Positions 33,298 through 42,303 of a stretch of DNA of 64,000 nucleotides are shown piece by piece; position 1 is the first letter of the stretch, and each line of letters begins with the position of its first letter. Under the pieces are notes generated by a model. It saw nothing but the letters and a program-made list of their open reading frames with translations, was not told the DNA's origin and did no database searches. The DNA is from Georgenia sp. M64. Lineage in GTDB: Bacteria > Actinomycetota > Actinomycetes > Actinomycetales > Actinomycetaceae. The stretch is taken from assembly GCF_038049925.1 (NCBI RefSeq), contig NZ_CP145809.1:310001-374000 (forward strand). Direction: 5' to 3'. A program made the position numbers and the translations under genes.

Positions 33298-33414
33298 ATG
33301 ACCATCGACCACCGCCTCGGAGACATCGGCGAGGAGGAGGAGGAGATCGAGCTCGAGCCGATACCGAGGGAGATTCCGGTCCCGGAGCCCTCGCCCGAGG
33401 AGATCCCGGCCTGA
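33298..33414 (+). CDS. 38-residue acidic, proline-rich small protein
   Basis: The ATG at 33298 has a strong GAGGAGG Shine-Dalgarno, and the frame ends at TGA 33412-33414. The product begins MTIDHRLGDIGEEEEEIELE; after that short head it is a run of Glu alternating with Pro and Ile (EIPVPEPSPEEIPA at the end). About one third is Glu and one fifth Pro. There is no Cys, signal peptide or membrane segment. Its own end supplies GAGGAG for the next gene 2 nt later, so the two are coupled. It is likely disordered. It could be a partner, antitoxin-like cap, inhibitor or precursor peptide for the downstream protein; none of these is shown. Confidence 0.6.
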   Translation: MTIDHRLGDIGEEEEEIELEPIPREIPVPEPSPEEIPA

Positions 33415-33416
33415 CG

Positions 33417-34004
33417 ATGGAGGCCGATGAGTTCGGCGGCCCCGCCCTCGTGCTGGGCTCGGTCCGAGGACGGCGGTCCTTCGGGGTGAGGGCTGACGGT
33501 CACCTCACCGGTGTCTTCCACACCCAGGTCTGGCACCCGGGGGAGAATCTGGCGCGGTGCCGCCGCGATGGTGGCGTCGTCGAGCGTCGACCCGACGGAC
33601 GGATCGTCGTGAGGACGTCATCCTCGCGCGAGATCGGCACCGGGCACGGCCTCGGGGGGTGCACCTGTGGGTTCTACGCGTACTACCAGCAGGACCCGTA
33701 CACGGCGCACCGCCGGCTTTCTGGAGTCGTCGAGGGGTACGGGCGGGTGGTGCTGGGGACCGCGGGCTTCCGCGCCGAGAAGGCCCGCATCCTTGCGCTG
33801 CTCCTGCCGGCAGAGCCGGCGTTCGATGTGCGCGGCCCCGGTGCCCCCGGGCAGCCCGTGCACCTCGACGACGTCGAGCCGGTCGAGCGACGCGAGGCTG
33901 ACGTGACACGAATCCGGTCGACGTACCGGGACGTGGCCTTCTTCGCGCGCGAGGACGACATGCTCGCGGCATATCCGCCGACGGAGCGTGGTCCCGAGGT
34001 CTGA
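33417..34004 (+). CDS. CTCGFYAYY-motif protein, function unknown
   Basis: 195 residues, soluble. Visible blocks are FHTQVWHPGENLARCRR, GHGLGGCTCGFYAYY near residue 80, GVVEGYGRVVLGTAGFRAEKARILAL, and a C-terminal YRDVAFFAREDDMLAAYPPT. The Cys-x-Cys pair plus the upstream Cys of ARCRR could form a small metal or redox site. I recall similar motifs in uncharacterised actinobacterial proteins but can give no function. ATG at 33417 follows the peptide gene by 2 nt and uses GAGGAG inside it. Confidence 0.7.
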   Translation: MEADEFGGPALVLGSVRGRRSFGVRADGHLTGVFHTQVWHPGENLARCRRDGGVVERRPDGRIVVRTSSSREIGTGHGLGGCTCGFYAYYQQDPYTAHRRLSGVVEGYGRVVLGTAGFRAEKARILALLLPAEPAFDVRGPGAPGQPVHLDDVEPVERREADVTRIRSTYRDVAFFAREDDMLAAYPPTERGPEV

Positions 34005-34212
34005 CCTGGCCTGCGAGCCCCGGACCGCTCCGGGTACCCGACAGGGCGCTCCACATCGGGCGGGACGTGGGCGCCGGTGGTCGCCGCCGGTCCGGGCCGG
34101 CGTCGGGTGGGTCCGCGATGCGTCGCCGCGCTGGTCGCGGACCTTCGGACCTGGTCGTCCGGGAGGCCGCCCACCTAGCGTGGAGGTCGGCTCCTGGAAC
34201 CCGGAGGTCACC

Positions 34213-34686
34213 ATGGCAGCTGCAACCCGAGCCCGTCCGTCACGAGGGGCTCGCCGTGCCGGGTACGTCGTCTCGGTGGTGGTCAACGCGGCCCTGCTCG
34301 TGGCCGTGAACGGATGGCCGGGCTGGGAGGTGCTGCCCTTCCTCACCGCCGACACCCGGCAGGTCCTGGGCCTGGTGAACGCCTCGATCCTGCTCACCCT
34401 GGCCGTGAACCTGGTGTACATCGTCAGCGACCCGCGATGGCTGAGGGCCCTCGGCGACCTGATCACCACCACGGTCTCGATCGTCGTGACGGTGCGGATC
34501 TGGCAGGTCTTCCCGTTCGACTTCGCGGGCAGCGCCTTCGACTGGGGCCTCGTCGCCCGCATCCTCCTGGGCCTGGCGATCGGCGGCAGCGTCATCGGCG
34601 CGGTCGTCGCGCTGGTCGCCCTGGTCAGGGCTACGGCCGCACCTCCGGACGGGGGGGCCCGGAGCGGGGCCTGGCGTCACGCGTAG
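34213..34686 (+). CDS. small membrane protein (four predicted segments)
   Basis: 157 residues. There is an Arg-rich start (ATRARPSRGARRAG) and then four hydrophobic segments: VVSVVVNAALLVAV, VNASILLTLAVNLVYIV, LITTTVSIVVTVRIW and ILLGLAIGGSVIGAVVALVALV. Repeat-like position of short Asp/Arg loops fits a small actinobacterial membrane protein without known function. CGGAGG precedes the ATG by 6 nt. The 208 bp before it hold no evident gene. Confidence 0.7.
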   Translation: MAAATRARPSRGARRAGYVVSVVVNAALLVAVNGWPGWEVLPFLTADTRQVLGLVNASILLTLAVNLVYIVSDPRWLRALGDLITTTVSIVVTVRIWQVFPFDFAGSAFDWGLVARILLGLAIGGSVIGAVVALVALVRATAAPPDGGARSGAWRHA

Positions 34687-34748
34687 CGGCAGCACGGGCC
34701 CGCGCTCCCGGGTGACACCCGACACTCGACGCCCGGATGTGCCCCCGC

Positions 34749-34754
34749 TACCGT
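34749..34754 (+). promoter_or_regulatory. -10-like TACCGT before the cyclase-like gene
   Basis: TACCGT is followed by 7 nt and the GTG at 34762 with no Shine-Dalgarno, as for the other leaderless genes here. Confidence 0.4.
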
Positions 34755-34761
34755 CGACGTC

Positions 34762-35750
34762 GTGGTCGACGCCGCGCTCGTCCCCTGGCTGCTGGACACC
34801 GACCCCGCCCTGCGCTGGCAGGTCGAGCGCGACCTCCTCGGCGAGCCGCCCGAGGTGTGGCAGGCCACCCGGGCCCGGATCGCGACCGAGGGGTTCGGTG
34901 CCCGCCTCCTCGCCGAGCAGGACCCCGACGGGCAGTGGGCCGGTGGCGCGTACTTCCCCGCCGACTTCGACTTTCAGGGCCCCGAGGCCGCGGAGGGGGC
35001 CGGCCAGCCCTGGACGGCGACGACGTGGACGCTCAACACCCTGCGGGAGTGGGGCCTGGACCCCGCCCCGCTGCGCGCGCGGCGGACGGCCGAGCTCCTC
35101 GCCGAGAACAGCCGGTGGGAGTACGAGAACCTCCCGTACTGGGGCGGTGAGGTCGACTGCTGCATCAACGGCTTCACGCTCGCGAACGGCGTCTGGCTGG
35201 GGCCGACGTGCGCGGCATCGCCGACTGGCTCGTCGAGCACCGGCTCACCGACGGCGGCTGGAACTGCGAGTGGATCGAGGACTCGACCCGCTCGTCGTTC
35301 CACTCCACCCTCAACACGCTCAAGGGCCTCCTCGCGTACGACGCCAGCACGGGCGGGACGGAGGCGAGCCGGGCGGCCCGCCACGGCGGCGAGGAGTACC
35401 TGCTGCGGCGCGGCCTCATCCGACGCCTGAGCACGGGCGAGCCGGTGGCCGACTGGGTGAACCACTACGCCTACCCGTTCCGGTGGGTCTTCAGCGTGCT
35501 CCACGCCGCGGAGTACTTCCGGCAGGCGGCCCTGCTCGACGGGCGCGAGCCGGACCGCCGCCTCGCCGACGCGATCGCGCTGATCCGCGCAGCCCGCCGA
35601 CGCGACGGCACCTGGGTCCAGGAGCGCCGCCACGCCGGCCGGGTGTGGTTCGACATCGACGTCCCCGTCGGCGAGCCCTCGCCGTGGCTGACGCTCCACG
35701 CCACCCGGGTGCTGGACTGGTGGGACGGCCGGGACACCGCGGCTGCCTGA
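34762..35750 (+). pseudogene. terpenoid-cyclase/squalene-cyclase-fold protein, single frameshift
   Basis: Residues from GTG 34762 (WLLDTDPALRWQVERDLLG, DPDGQWAGGAYFP, GEVDCCINGFTLANGVWLG) run to about base 35200. The homologous continuation (VRGIADWLVEHRLTDGGWNCEW, SSFHSTLNTLKGLL, to DWWDGRD) is in the next frame and ends at 35750. Inserting one G in the GGGG run at 35199-35202 restores about 330 residues of alpha/alpha-barrel (prenyltransferase/squalene-oxidase repeat) with QW-like motifs. The downstream part keeps coding bias, so the lesion is recent or a base-calling error. These proteins are usually annotated as squalene cyclase-like; their substrate is unknown. Confidence 0.8.
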
Positions 35751-35816
35751 CCCAAGGCGGCGCCGCAGGGACCAAGACCCCTGGTCAACGGCGCGGCACG
35801 GGCAGACGATGACCCC

Positions 35817-36248
35817 ATGAGCGCGCGCCCGAACACGGTGCTGGCCGTGGTGGCGGGTCTCGTGGTCACCCTGGCGGTGGTCGCGGCGGTGGTCTCCGGT
35901 GCGCGGGAGCGCCCGGAGCTCGACCCGACCACCCCCGAGGGAACCGTCCAGCTCTTCCTCACCGCGATCTTCGACGGCGACCAGGACGCCGCGGCCGACC
36001 ACCTCGACCCGGGCCTGGGCTGCGAGCCGCCGTTCGAGGCCTACCTCCCGCCCGGCGCACGCGTCGACGTGGTCAGCACCAGCACGGAGGGCGACGAGGC
36101 CCACGTCGTCGTCGACGTCGTCGAACGCACCGGCGGACTCGTCCCGGACGACTGGACGCACCGGCAGTCCTACGACCTCACCGCCGACGGGGACGGCTGG
36201 CTCCTCACCGGCGACCCGTGGCCGGTGTTCTGCGAGAAGGGGTGGTAA
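35817..36248 (+). CDS. membrane-anchored or secreted small protein
   Basis: 143 residues. One N-terminal membrane segment (TVLAVVAGLVVTLAVVAAVV) is followed by an extracytoplasmic domain starting TPEGTVQLFLTAIFDGDQDAA and ending GWLLTGDPWPVFCEKGW. The pattern resembles NTF2/DUF4878-like single-domain lipid-free anchors found in actinobacteria. Two Cys (CEPPFE and FCEK) may form a disulfide. The next gene begins 2 bp after its stop, so they are probably co-transcribed. Confidence 0.7.
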   Translation: MSARPNTVLAVVAGLVVTLAVVAAVVSGARERPELDPTTPEGTVQLFLTAIFDGDQDAAADHLDPGLGCEPPFEAYLPPGARVDVVSTSTEGDEAHVVVDVVERTGGLVPDDWTHRQSYDLTADGDGWLLTGDPWPVFCEKGW

Positions 36249-36250
36249 CC

Positions 36251-37954
36251 GTGGGCATCGCGCTGTCGTTCATCCCGCTGCTCATCACCGTCGGGCTCGT
36301 CTACCTCGTGGTGAACGCATCACGTCGTCACGGTGGACCGGGCGCCCCGGACGCGCGCGGGGTGCGCCGCTTCTTCCAGTACGCGCTGCTGTGCGCGCTG
36401 GTGCTCGTCACGGCGACCGGTGTGTCCGACCTCCTCGGGCACCTGGTCGGCGACGGCGACCCCGACGACGAGGCGGCGCTCGCCCGCGCTCTGGCCTTCA
36501 CCGTGGTCGGCGGCCCTCTCGCTGCTGCGCTGGCGTGGTGGACGCGGCGTCGCCATCTGCGCGACCCGGGGGAGACGGCGTCGACCACGTACGCGTCGTA
36601 CCTGACCCTCACCGCGCTGACCGCCCTCGCCGTCGCCATGGTCCAGACGCAGGCCGCCGTGGCCGTCGCGCTGCAGGCGCGGCCGGGCTCGGCCGGTGCG
36701 GCCGTCGCCGTCCTCGTGTGGGGCGGGCTGTGGCTCGTGCACTGGTGGCTGGCCGAGCGCACGCTCAGCCGCGACCGCAACACGGGCCACCTGCTCCTGG
36801 GCTCCGCCGCCGGCCTGGGCACCGCGCTGGCAGGTTTCGTGCTGCTCCTGGCCGCGGCCCTCGACCTGCTCGTCCGCGCCGAGCCGGTCCTGGGCGGGAC
36901 CGCCCGGCTGGGCACGGCCGCCGCGACGTTCCTCGTCGGCGCCGTCGTGTGGGTGCAGTACTGGGTGCTGAACGCCGCACGGGGCCCGCGCGGCGTCCCG
37001 TGGCTGCTGCTCGTCCTGCCCGTCGGTGTGGGCGGCGGGCTCGTGGTCGCCGTCGTCGGCGCGAGCGTCCTGCTCTGGGACGTGCTCGTGTGGTTCCTCG
37101 GGGACGTGCGGGCCCCGTCCGCGCTCGACCACTTCGCCGGCGCCCCGACAGCGGTGGGCGCCGTCGTGGGCGGCGCCGTCGTGTGGTGGTACCACCGCGC
37201 GGTGCTCGGCGAGACGAGGGTCGTCCGCACCGAGGTCCGGCGGATCTACGAGTACCTCGTGGCCGGCATCGGACTCCTCGCGGCCGCGACCGGCGTCGGC
37301 ATGGTCGTCGTGGCCGCCGTCGAGTCCCTCACCCCGGGCGTCGACGTCGGCGTCACGGTGCGCAACACCCTCCTCGGTGCCGTCACCCTGCTCGTGGTCG
37401 GCGTGCCGCTGTGGTGGGGCTTCTGGCGGGGGATCGGGCGGGCCGTCGTCGCGAGCCCGACGACGGAGGTGGCGTCCCGCACCCGTCGCACCTACCTCGT
37501 GCTGCTCTTCGGCATCGCCGGGGTGGCCGCCGTCGTGGCCCTCATCGTGGCGGTCTACCTCCTGCTCGAGGACCTGCTGGCCGGCGAGCTCTCCGGCGCC
37601 ACGGCGCGCGACATGCGCTACGCCCTCGGGGTTCTCGTCGCGGCCGCCGCGGTCTCGGCCTACCACGGGTCGGTGTTCCGCCAGGACCGCGAGCTCGTCC
37701 CGCCGACGCCGGAGCTGCCGGCCGGTCCGCGGTCGGTGGTGCTCGTCGGTCCCGCGGACGACCACCTCGCCCGCGAGCTCGCCCGGCGCACCGGGGCCCG
37801 GGTGGAGCTGTGGCCGCGCCTCGACGACGACGCCGCCGCGGCCTGGTCCCTGACGGACCTCGTGACCGCCGTCGAGGGATACCCCGGCGCAGACGTCCTG
37901 GTCCTCGGCGGGTCGCACGCGCCGGAGGTGGTCCCGGTGGGACGGCACCGCTGA
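36251..37954 (+). CDS. DUF5671-type polytopic membrane protein
   Basis: 567 residues. The repeated pattern RRFFQYALLCALVLVTATGVSDLLGHL and VRRIYEYLVAGIGLLAAATGVGMVVVAAVESL matches DUF5671-type membrane proteins; at least three such units give 12 or more membrane segments. The last 70 residues are soluble (VVLVGPADDHLARELARRTGARVELWPRLDDD), suggesting a cytosolic tail. GTG at 36251 is chosen since the next upstream ATG overlaps the previous gene by 31 bp. Function is unknown. Confidence 0.75.
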   Translation: MGIALSFIPLLITVGLVYLVVNASRRHGGPGAPDARGVRRFFQYALLCALVLVTATGVSDLLGHLVGDGDPDDEAALARALAFTVVGGPLAAALAWWTRRRHLRDPGETASTTYASYLTLTALTALAVAMVQTQAAVAVALQARPGSAGAAVAVLVWGGLWLVHWWLAERTLSRDRNTGHLLLGSAAGLGTALAGFVLLLAAALDLLVRAEPVLGGTARLGTAAATFLVGAVVWVQYWVLNAARGPRGVPWLLLVLPVGVGGGLVVAVVGASVLLWDVLVWFLGDVRAPSALDHFAGAPTAVGAVVGGAVVWWYHRAVLGETRVVRTEVRRIYEYLVAGIGLLAAATGVGMVVVAAVESLTPGVDVGVTVRNTLLGAVTLLVVGVPLWWGFWRGIGRAVVASPTTEVASRTRRTYLVLLFGIAGVAAVVALIVAVYLLLEDLLAGELSGATARDMRYALGVLVAAAAVSAYHGSVFRQDRELVPPTPELPAGPRSVVLVGPADDHLARELARRTGARVELWPRLDDDAAAAWSLTDLVTAVEGYPGADVLVLGGSHAPEVVPVGRHR

Positions 37955-38038
37955 GGCTGCTCGTTGCGGCCCGGTCGCGTCGAGGGCTGGTGCGGCCGCT
38001 CGGAGATCCCACCCGCGCGGTCCCGGCTCGCGCACCTC

Positions 38039-39754
38039 TCAGGCGCCGGTGCTGCTCAGCACGGTCGAGGCGGCGATCTTCAGCAACCCGTCCTCCTCCG
38101 CCAGACGGTAGGCGGTCCGCTCCACGACGACGCGGCCGTCGTCGAACCGGTAGGTCAGGGTCGCCTCTGCCTGGTCCGGGGGCAGGCCCTGGACGTCCGT
38201 CACCGCGACGTCCTCGATGTCGGCCCAGAAGGCCTCGTAGCTCTCGCGTCCCCCGGCGTGGCCCGACTGGTAGTCGGCGGTCATGCGCGGCCAGGCGGCG
38301 TCGGTGTCGCCCGGCATGAGCGCGTAGTAGTCGACCACCGCGGAGGCCAGCTGCGTCGCCCGGTCCGGGGCGGGCTCCTCGGCCGGGGCGGGCTCCTCCT
38401 CGGCCGGCGCCGGTTCGGGCTCGGGCTCCGGCGTCGTCGGTGCGGGGCTGGGCGGCGGTGTCGTGGCGGGCTCGGTCGGGGCGGGTGACTCCTCCGGAGC
38501 GGCCGTCGCCTCGCCGGTCGGCTCGGCGGACGGTGCGCTGGACGTCATCGGGCCGGGCTCGGCGGTGGTGCCCGGGTCGGGCCCCGTCAGCATCGCCGCG
38601 ACGACCCACACCAGGGCGACCACGACGGCGGCGGCGGCCAGCACGCCGAGCAGGCGTCGGCGCGGCGGGTCACCGGCCGTGGCGCTGGTGACCGGTGGGA
38701 CGGACGGTGTGCGGGCGTGCGCGGGGGGCCTGGAGGCGGGACGGTGCTGGTCCGGACGGCCGGCGGGCGGTGCGGGCGGCTCGGCGGCCGGTGCGGCTGC
38801 AGGCACCTCGTCGGTCACCGGCTCCTCGGGTGTCGCGGGGTGCGTCACCGGGACGTCCGCGGGCACCGGGACGACCGCCGGCTTCGGCTCCTCCGGCGCG
38901 GCCCGCTCCTCCCGCGCCACCTGCTCCTCGGTGGGCACGGCCGCGGTCGCCGAGAGGTGCGCGGCGACGGCTTCCATCGTGGGCCGCTCCGCCGTCTCCG
39001 CCGAGAGCATCCGGAGCAGGAAGGGGGTGAGCGGGCCGGCGCGGGTCGGTGGCTCGACCTCCGCCGCCGCGACCTTGTGCAGCAGGGCGATGGAGTTCGG
39101 CTCGGCGCCGAACGGCGGCCGGCCCTCGAGCGCCGCGTAGAGCGTGGCGCCGAGGGAGAAGACGTCGGACGCGAAGGTGGCGTCCCCGCCGCGGGCCACC
39201 TCCGGGGCGAGGAAGGCGGGGGTGCCGTGGACCATCCCGGTCGCGGTGAGGGTGGGGTCGCCCATGGCGTGCGAGATCCCGAAGTCGCTGATGTGCGCGG
39301 CGCCGTCGTCGGTGATGAGGATGTTCCCGGGCTTGACGTCGCGGTGGACGATCCCCAGCCCGTGGGCGGCGGCAAGGGCGGCGGCGACCTGCGTGCCGAG
39401 CCGTGCGACGTCGGTGGCCGGCAGGGGCCCGCGCTCGCGCAGGACGGTCGAGAGCGGTGTCGACGGCAGGAACGGCATGATGAGACAGGGCCGGCCCTCG
39501 TGCTCGACGGCGTCGAAGACGGGGACCGCGTGCGGGTGGTGCAGGCGCGCGGTGATCCGCGCCTCGCGCATCGCCCGGCTCTTCGCGAGCTCGGCCTCGG
39601 CCTCGGGGAGGCCGAGCGCGGTGTGCAGCTGCTTGATCGCGACCGTCCGCTCGAGGCGCTCGTCCCACGCCTCCCAGACCACGCCCATCCCGCCGGTGGC
39701 GATCACCCGGACGGGGCGATAGCGACCGGCGATGAGAGGCTGCGGCTCGCTCAC
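38039..39754 (-). CDS. transmembrane Ser/Thr protein kinase (PknB/Hanks type)
   Basis: 571 residues from GTG 39754, which has a GAGGAAGGGG ribosome site. The kinase domain (about 11-265) has the glycine-rich GGMGVVWEA, Lys41 in VAIKQL, the catalytic HRDVKPGN, DFGISHAMG and APEVARGG. A Pro/Ala/Glu-rich linker leads to one membrane segment (LLGVLAAAAVVVALVWVVAAML). Outside the membrane, a Pro/Thr-rich stalk carries an NTF2/SnoaL-like domain (ASAVVDYYALMPGDTDAAWPRMTADYQ) instead of PASTA repeats. So it probably senses something other than peptidoglycan fragments. Confidence 0.92.
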   Translation of the reverse strand: MSEPQPLIAGRYRPVRVIATGGMGVVWEAWDERLERTVAIKQLHTALGLPEAEAELAKSRAMREARITARLHHPHAVPVFDAVEHEGRPCLIMPFLPSTPLSTVLRERGPLPATDVARLGTQVAAALAAAHGLGIVHRDVKPGNILITDDGAAHISDFGISHAMGDPTLTATGMVHGTPAFLAPEVARGGDATFASDVFSLGATLYAALEGRPPFGAEPNSIALLHKVAAAEVEPPTRAGPLTPFLLRMLSAETAERPTMEAVAAHLSATAAVPTEEQVAREERAAPEEPKPAVVPVPADVPVTHPATPEEPVTDEVPAAAPAAEPPAPPAGRPDQHRPASRPPAHARTPSVPPVTSATAGDPPRRRLLGVLAAAAVVVALVWVVAAMLTGPDPGTTAEPGPMTSSAPSAEPTGEATAAPEESPAPTEPATTPPPSPAPTTPEPEPEPAPAEEEPAPAEEPAPDRATQLASAVVDYYALMPGDTDAAWPRMTADYQSGHAGGRESYEAFWADIEDVAVTDVQGLPPDQAEATLTYRFDDGRVVVERTAYRLAEEDGLLKIAASTVLSSTGA

Positions 39755-39830
39755 CGGACCCCTTCCTCGTAGGACGACGCACCGAGCGTAAGGCTGGTGG
39801 TGGCCGGGCCGCCCGCCAGGGATGGCGGCG

Positions 39831-40787
39831 TCAGTGGTGCGCCCCGGCCTTCTTCTTCCGCGGGATGACGTGCATGACCGCGACGACGAGCGCGCCGGCG
39901 GCGAGGCCGAAGATCGCCGAGCCGAGCGTGTTGACGAGCCAGCCCACGAACGCGCCGACCGCAGGCAGGGCATGGGCCGCGGCCTCCTCGAGCTGGTGGA
40001 CCAGCCCGTAGGGGCCGTGCCAGCCCAGCTCGTCCGTACCCACGAGGAGGATGTGCCCGCCCACCCAGAGCATGGCGACGAGGCCCACGGTGGAGAGGAT
40101 CGCGAGGAGCTTAGGCATCGCCTTGACGAGGAAGCGACCCAGACGCTGGGAGAACGCGGACTCCCGCTCAGCCAGGTGCAGCCCGATGTCGTCCATCTTC
40201 ACGATGAGTGCGACGACGCCGTAGACCAGCGCGGTGATGCCGAGCGCGACGACGACGAGGATGAGTGCGCGGGAGACGAACGGCTCGTCGGCCACCTCGT
40301 TGAGCGAGATGACCATGATCTCCGCGGAGAGGATGAAGTCGGTGCGGATCGCTCCGCTGACCATCGACTTCTCCTCCTCGGGCCCGACGACGGCGGCCGG
40401 CTCGGCCTCCTGCTTCTCCTCCTTGTGCTTGCCGGTGACGAGCTCGTAGATCTTCTCCGCGCCCTCGTAGGAGAGGTAGAGACCGCCGAGCATGAGGATC
40501 GGCGTGAGCAGCCACGGGATGAACTGGCTCAGCAGCAGGATGGCCGGGAGGATGAACAGCAGCTTGTTGCGGACCGAGCCGATGGCGATCTTCTTGATCA
40601 TCGGCAGCTCGCGCTTGGCCGCGAAGCCGTGCACGTACCGCGGCGTCACCGCGGTGTCGTCGATGACGACGCCGGCGGCCTTCATGCTCGCCCGACCCGC
40701 GGCGGCCCCGATGTCGTCGACGGATGCTGCCGCGATCCTGGCCAGGGCGGCCACGTCGTCGAGCAGGGCGACGAGGCCCCCGCTCAC
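39831..40787 (-). CDS. DUF808 family membrane protein (YedI-like)
   Basis: 318 residues. It shows the family pattern SGGLVALLDDVAALARIAAASVDD near the start, the VIDDTAVTPRYVHGFAAKRELPMIKKIAIGSVRNKLL block, and several membrane segments (ILPAILLLSQFIPWLLTPILMLGG, LILVVVALGITALVYGVVALIV). YedI-like proteins are conserved but unassigned. GTG at 40787 is chosen to give the expected N-terminus. A shorter ATG start at 40684 is possible. Confidence 0.85.
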   Translation of the reverse strand: MSGGLVALLDDVAALARIAAASVDDIGAAAGRASMKAAGVVIDDTAVTPRYVHGFAAKRELPMIKKIAIGSVRNKLLFILPAILLLSQFIPWLLTPILMLGGLYLSYEGAEKIYELVTGKHKEEKQEAEPAAVVGPEEEKSMVSGAIRTDFILSAEIMVISLNEVADEPFVSRALILVVVALGITALVYGVVALIVKMDDIGLHLAERESAFSQRLGRFLVKAMPKLLAILSTVGLVAMLWVGGHILLVGTDELGWHGPYGLVHQLEEAAAHALPAVGAFVGWLVNTLGSAIFGLAAGALVVAVMHVIPRKKKAGAHH

Positions 40788-41164
40788 CAGGGGCTCCCGG
40801 GTGCGCGCACGGGTCGGGCGGCGGAGGACGCGCGGGGCGTCGGGTACGTCGGCACGATCGTGAGAATAGGCGTTCGGGCGCCCGGCTGCCGCTCGGGCCG
40901 AACGGACCGGCCCGCGGCCGAGGGGCATGCCTGCGGCGGTGGTGGACAGTCCCCACTGCTCCCTCAGGGCGCGGACGGGCAGCCGGCGCCAGAGCGGGAC
41001 GAGAGCGGAACGCGAGCCCGGTTTCCGGGCGTAGTGGTCCACATCTCGTCAGGTCACGACTTCGCAACGGCCCTTGACACGGTCGCGGCCGGGGCGCAAG
41101 ACTCCCACCACTGCTCAAACGATTTAACACCACGGCAGGACCAACCTCGACGGGGAGGCTGATC
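40788..41164. promoter_or_regulatory. divergent region with LacI-type operator candidate
   Basis: No gene is seen in these 377 bp. CAAACGATTTAAC at 41116-41128 contains a partly palindromic AAACGATTT, as in LacI/CcpA-like operators, and is unusually A/T-rich here. GGGAGG at 41153-41158 is the lacI-family ribosome site. It probably drives the LacI-ABC-GH operon with autoregulation. Confidence 0.5.
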
Positions 41165-42223
41165 ATGACGAAGCGAGTCGGTATCCGGGACGTCGCCCGG
41201 GAGGCGGGCGTCTCCCCGGCCACCGTCTCCCTCGTCCTCAACGACCGCGCCGCGACGAGGATCCCGGCCAGCACCCAGGACCGGGTGCGCCGGGCGGCGT
41301 CGGACATCGGGTACTCACCGAACTCCGTGGCCCGGAGCCTGCGCACCCGCACCACCCGCACCATCGGCCTCATCTCCGACCAGATCGCCACCACCCCGTA
41401 CGCCGTCCGGATGATCGAGGCGGTCCAGGACGGCGCGCGGGCCCACGGGCACCTCGTCTTCCTCGTGAGCACCGGGGCCGAGCGGTCCCTCGAGCGTGAC
41501 GCGGTGGCCGCCCTGCGCGACCAGCAGGTCGACGGGCTGATCTACGCCTGCATGTGGCACCGCGACGTCGAGGTGCCGCAGGGGATGCCGCCGGGCTCGG
41601 TCGTCCTGGACGGGCGGCCCGACCGGGCGGGCTATCCCGCCGTCGTGCCGGACGACCGACGGGGTGCCGAGGCGGCCGTCCAGGCGCTCGTCGACGCCGG
41701 GCACCGGCGGATCGCGTACGTCGACATCGACGAGGACCCCGAGCCGCTCGCCTCGGGCCTGCGGCGCGAGGGCTACCTCGCCGTCCTGGCGGCGGCCGGG
41801 ATCGACCCCGACCCCGCGCTCCACGTCAAGGGCTCGGCGGACGCCGTCGGCGCCCGGGACGCGGCCGGCCGGGTGCTCGAGCTGCCTCCCGGGCGCCGCC
41901 CCACCGCCCTGTTCTGCTTCAACGACCGCATGGCGATGGGCGCGTACTCGGCGGCCCGGCGCCACGGCCTGGAGATCCCCACCGACCTGTCGGTCGTCGG
42001 CTACGACGACCAGCAGCTCATCGCCGCCGAGCTCGACCCGCCGCTGACCACCGTCGCCCTGCCGCACTACGACATGGGGCGGTGGGCGGTGGAGGTGCTG
42101 CTCGGGTCGCGCGAGGCGCCGCCCGACCAGGGCGTGACGTTGATGCCGTGCCCTCTCATCACGAGGGAGTCGGTAGGTCCGCCGCCGGCCGAGCAGAAGG
42201 AGCCCGGCCGACGACGGACGTGA
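41165..42223 (+). CDS. LacI-family transcriptional regulator
   Basis: 352 residues. The HTH covers residues 5-25 (GIRDVAREAGVSPATVSLVLND), followed by the hinge helix SPNSVARSLRTRTT and a periplasmic-binding-protein-like effector domain (TIGLISDQIATTPYAVRMIEAV, SVVGYDDQQLIAAELDPPLTTVALP). It most likely represses the downstream importer and glycosidase genes until a sugar binds. It is the first gene of the set; 80 bp separate it from the binding-protein gene. Confidence 0.93.
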   Translation: MTKRVGIRDVAREAGVSPATVSLVLNDRAATRIPASTQDRVRRAASDIGYSPNSVARSLRTRTTRTIGLISDQIATTPYAVRMIEAVQDGARAHGHLVFLVSTGAERSLERDAVAALRDQQVDGLIYACMWHRDVEVPQGMPPGSVVLDGRPDRAGYPAVVPDDRRGAEAAVQALVDAGHRRIAYVDIDEDPEPLASGLRREGYLAVLAAAGIDPDPALHVKGSADAVGARDAAGRVLELPPGRRPTALFCFNDRMAMGAYSAARRHGLEIPTDLSVVGYDDQQLIAAELDPPLTTVALPHYDMGRWAVEVLLGSREAPPDQGVTLMPCPLITRESVGPPPAEQKEPGRRRT

Positions 42224-42303
42224 AACACCCTGTGGCCGTCGACCGACGGCCACCGAGCCGGGGGTCCGACCTTGCCCGTCGGGTCCCCAGGAAAGGAATC
42301 ACG

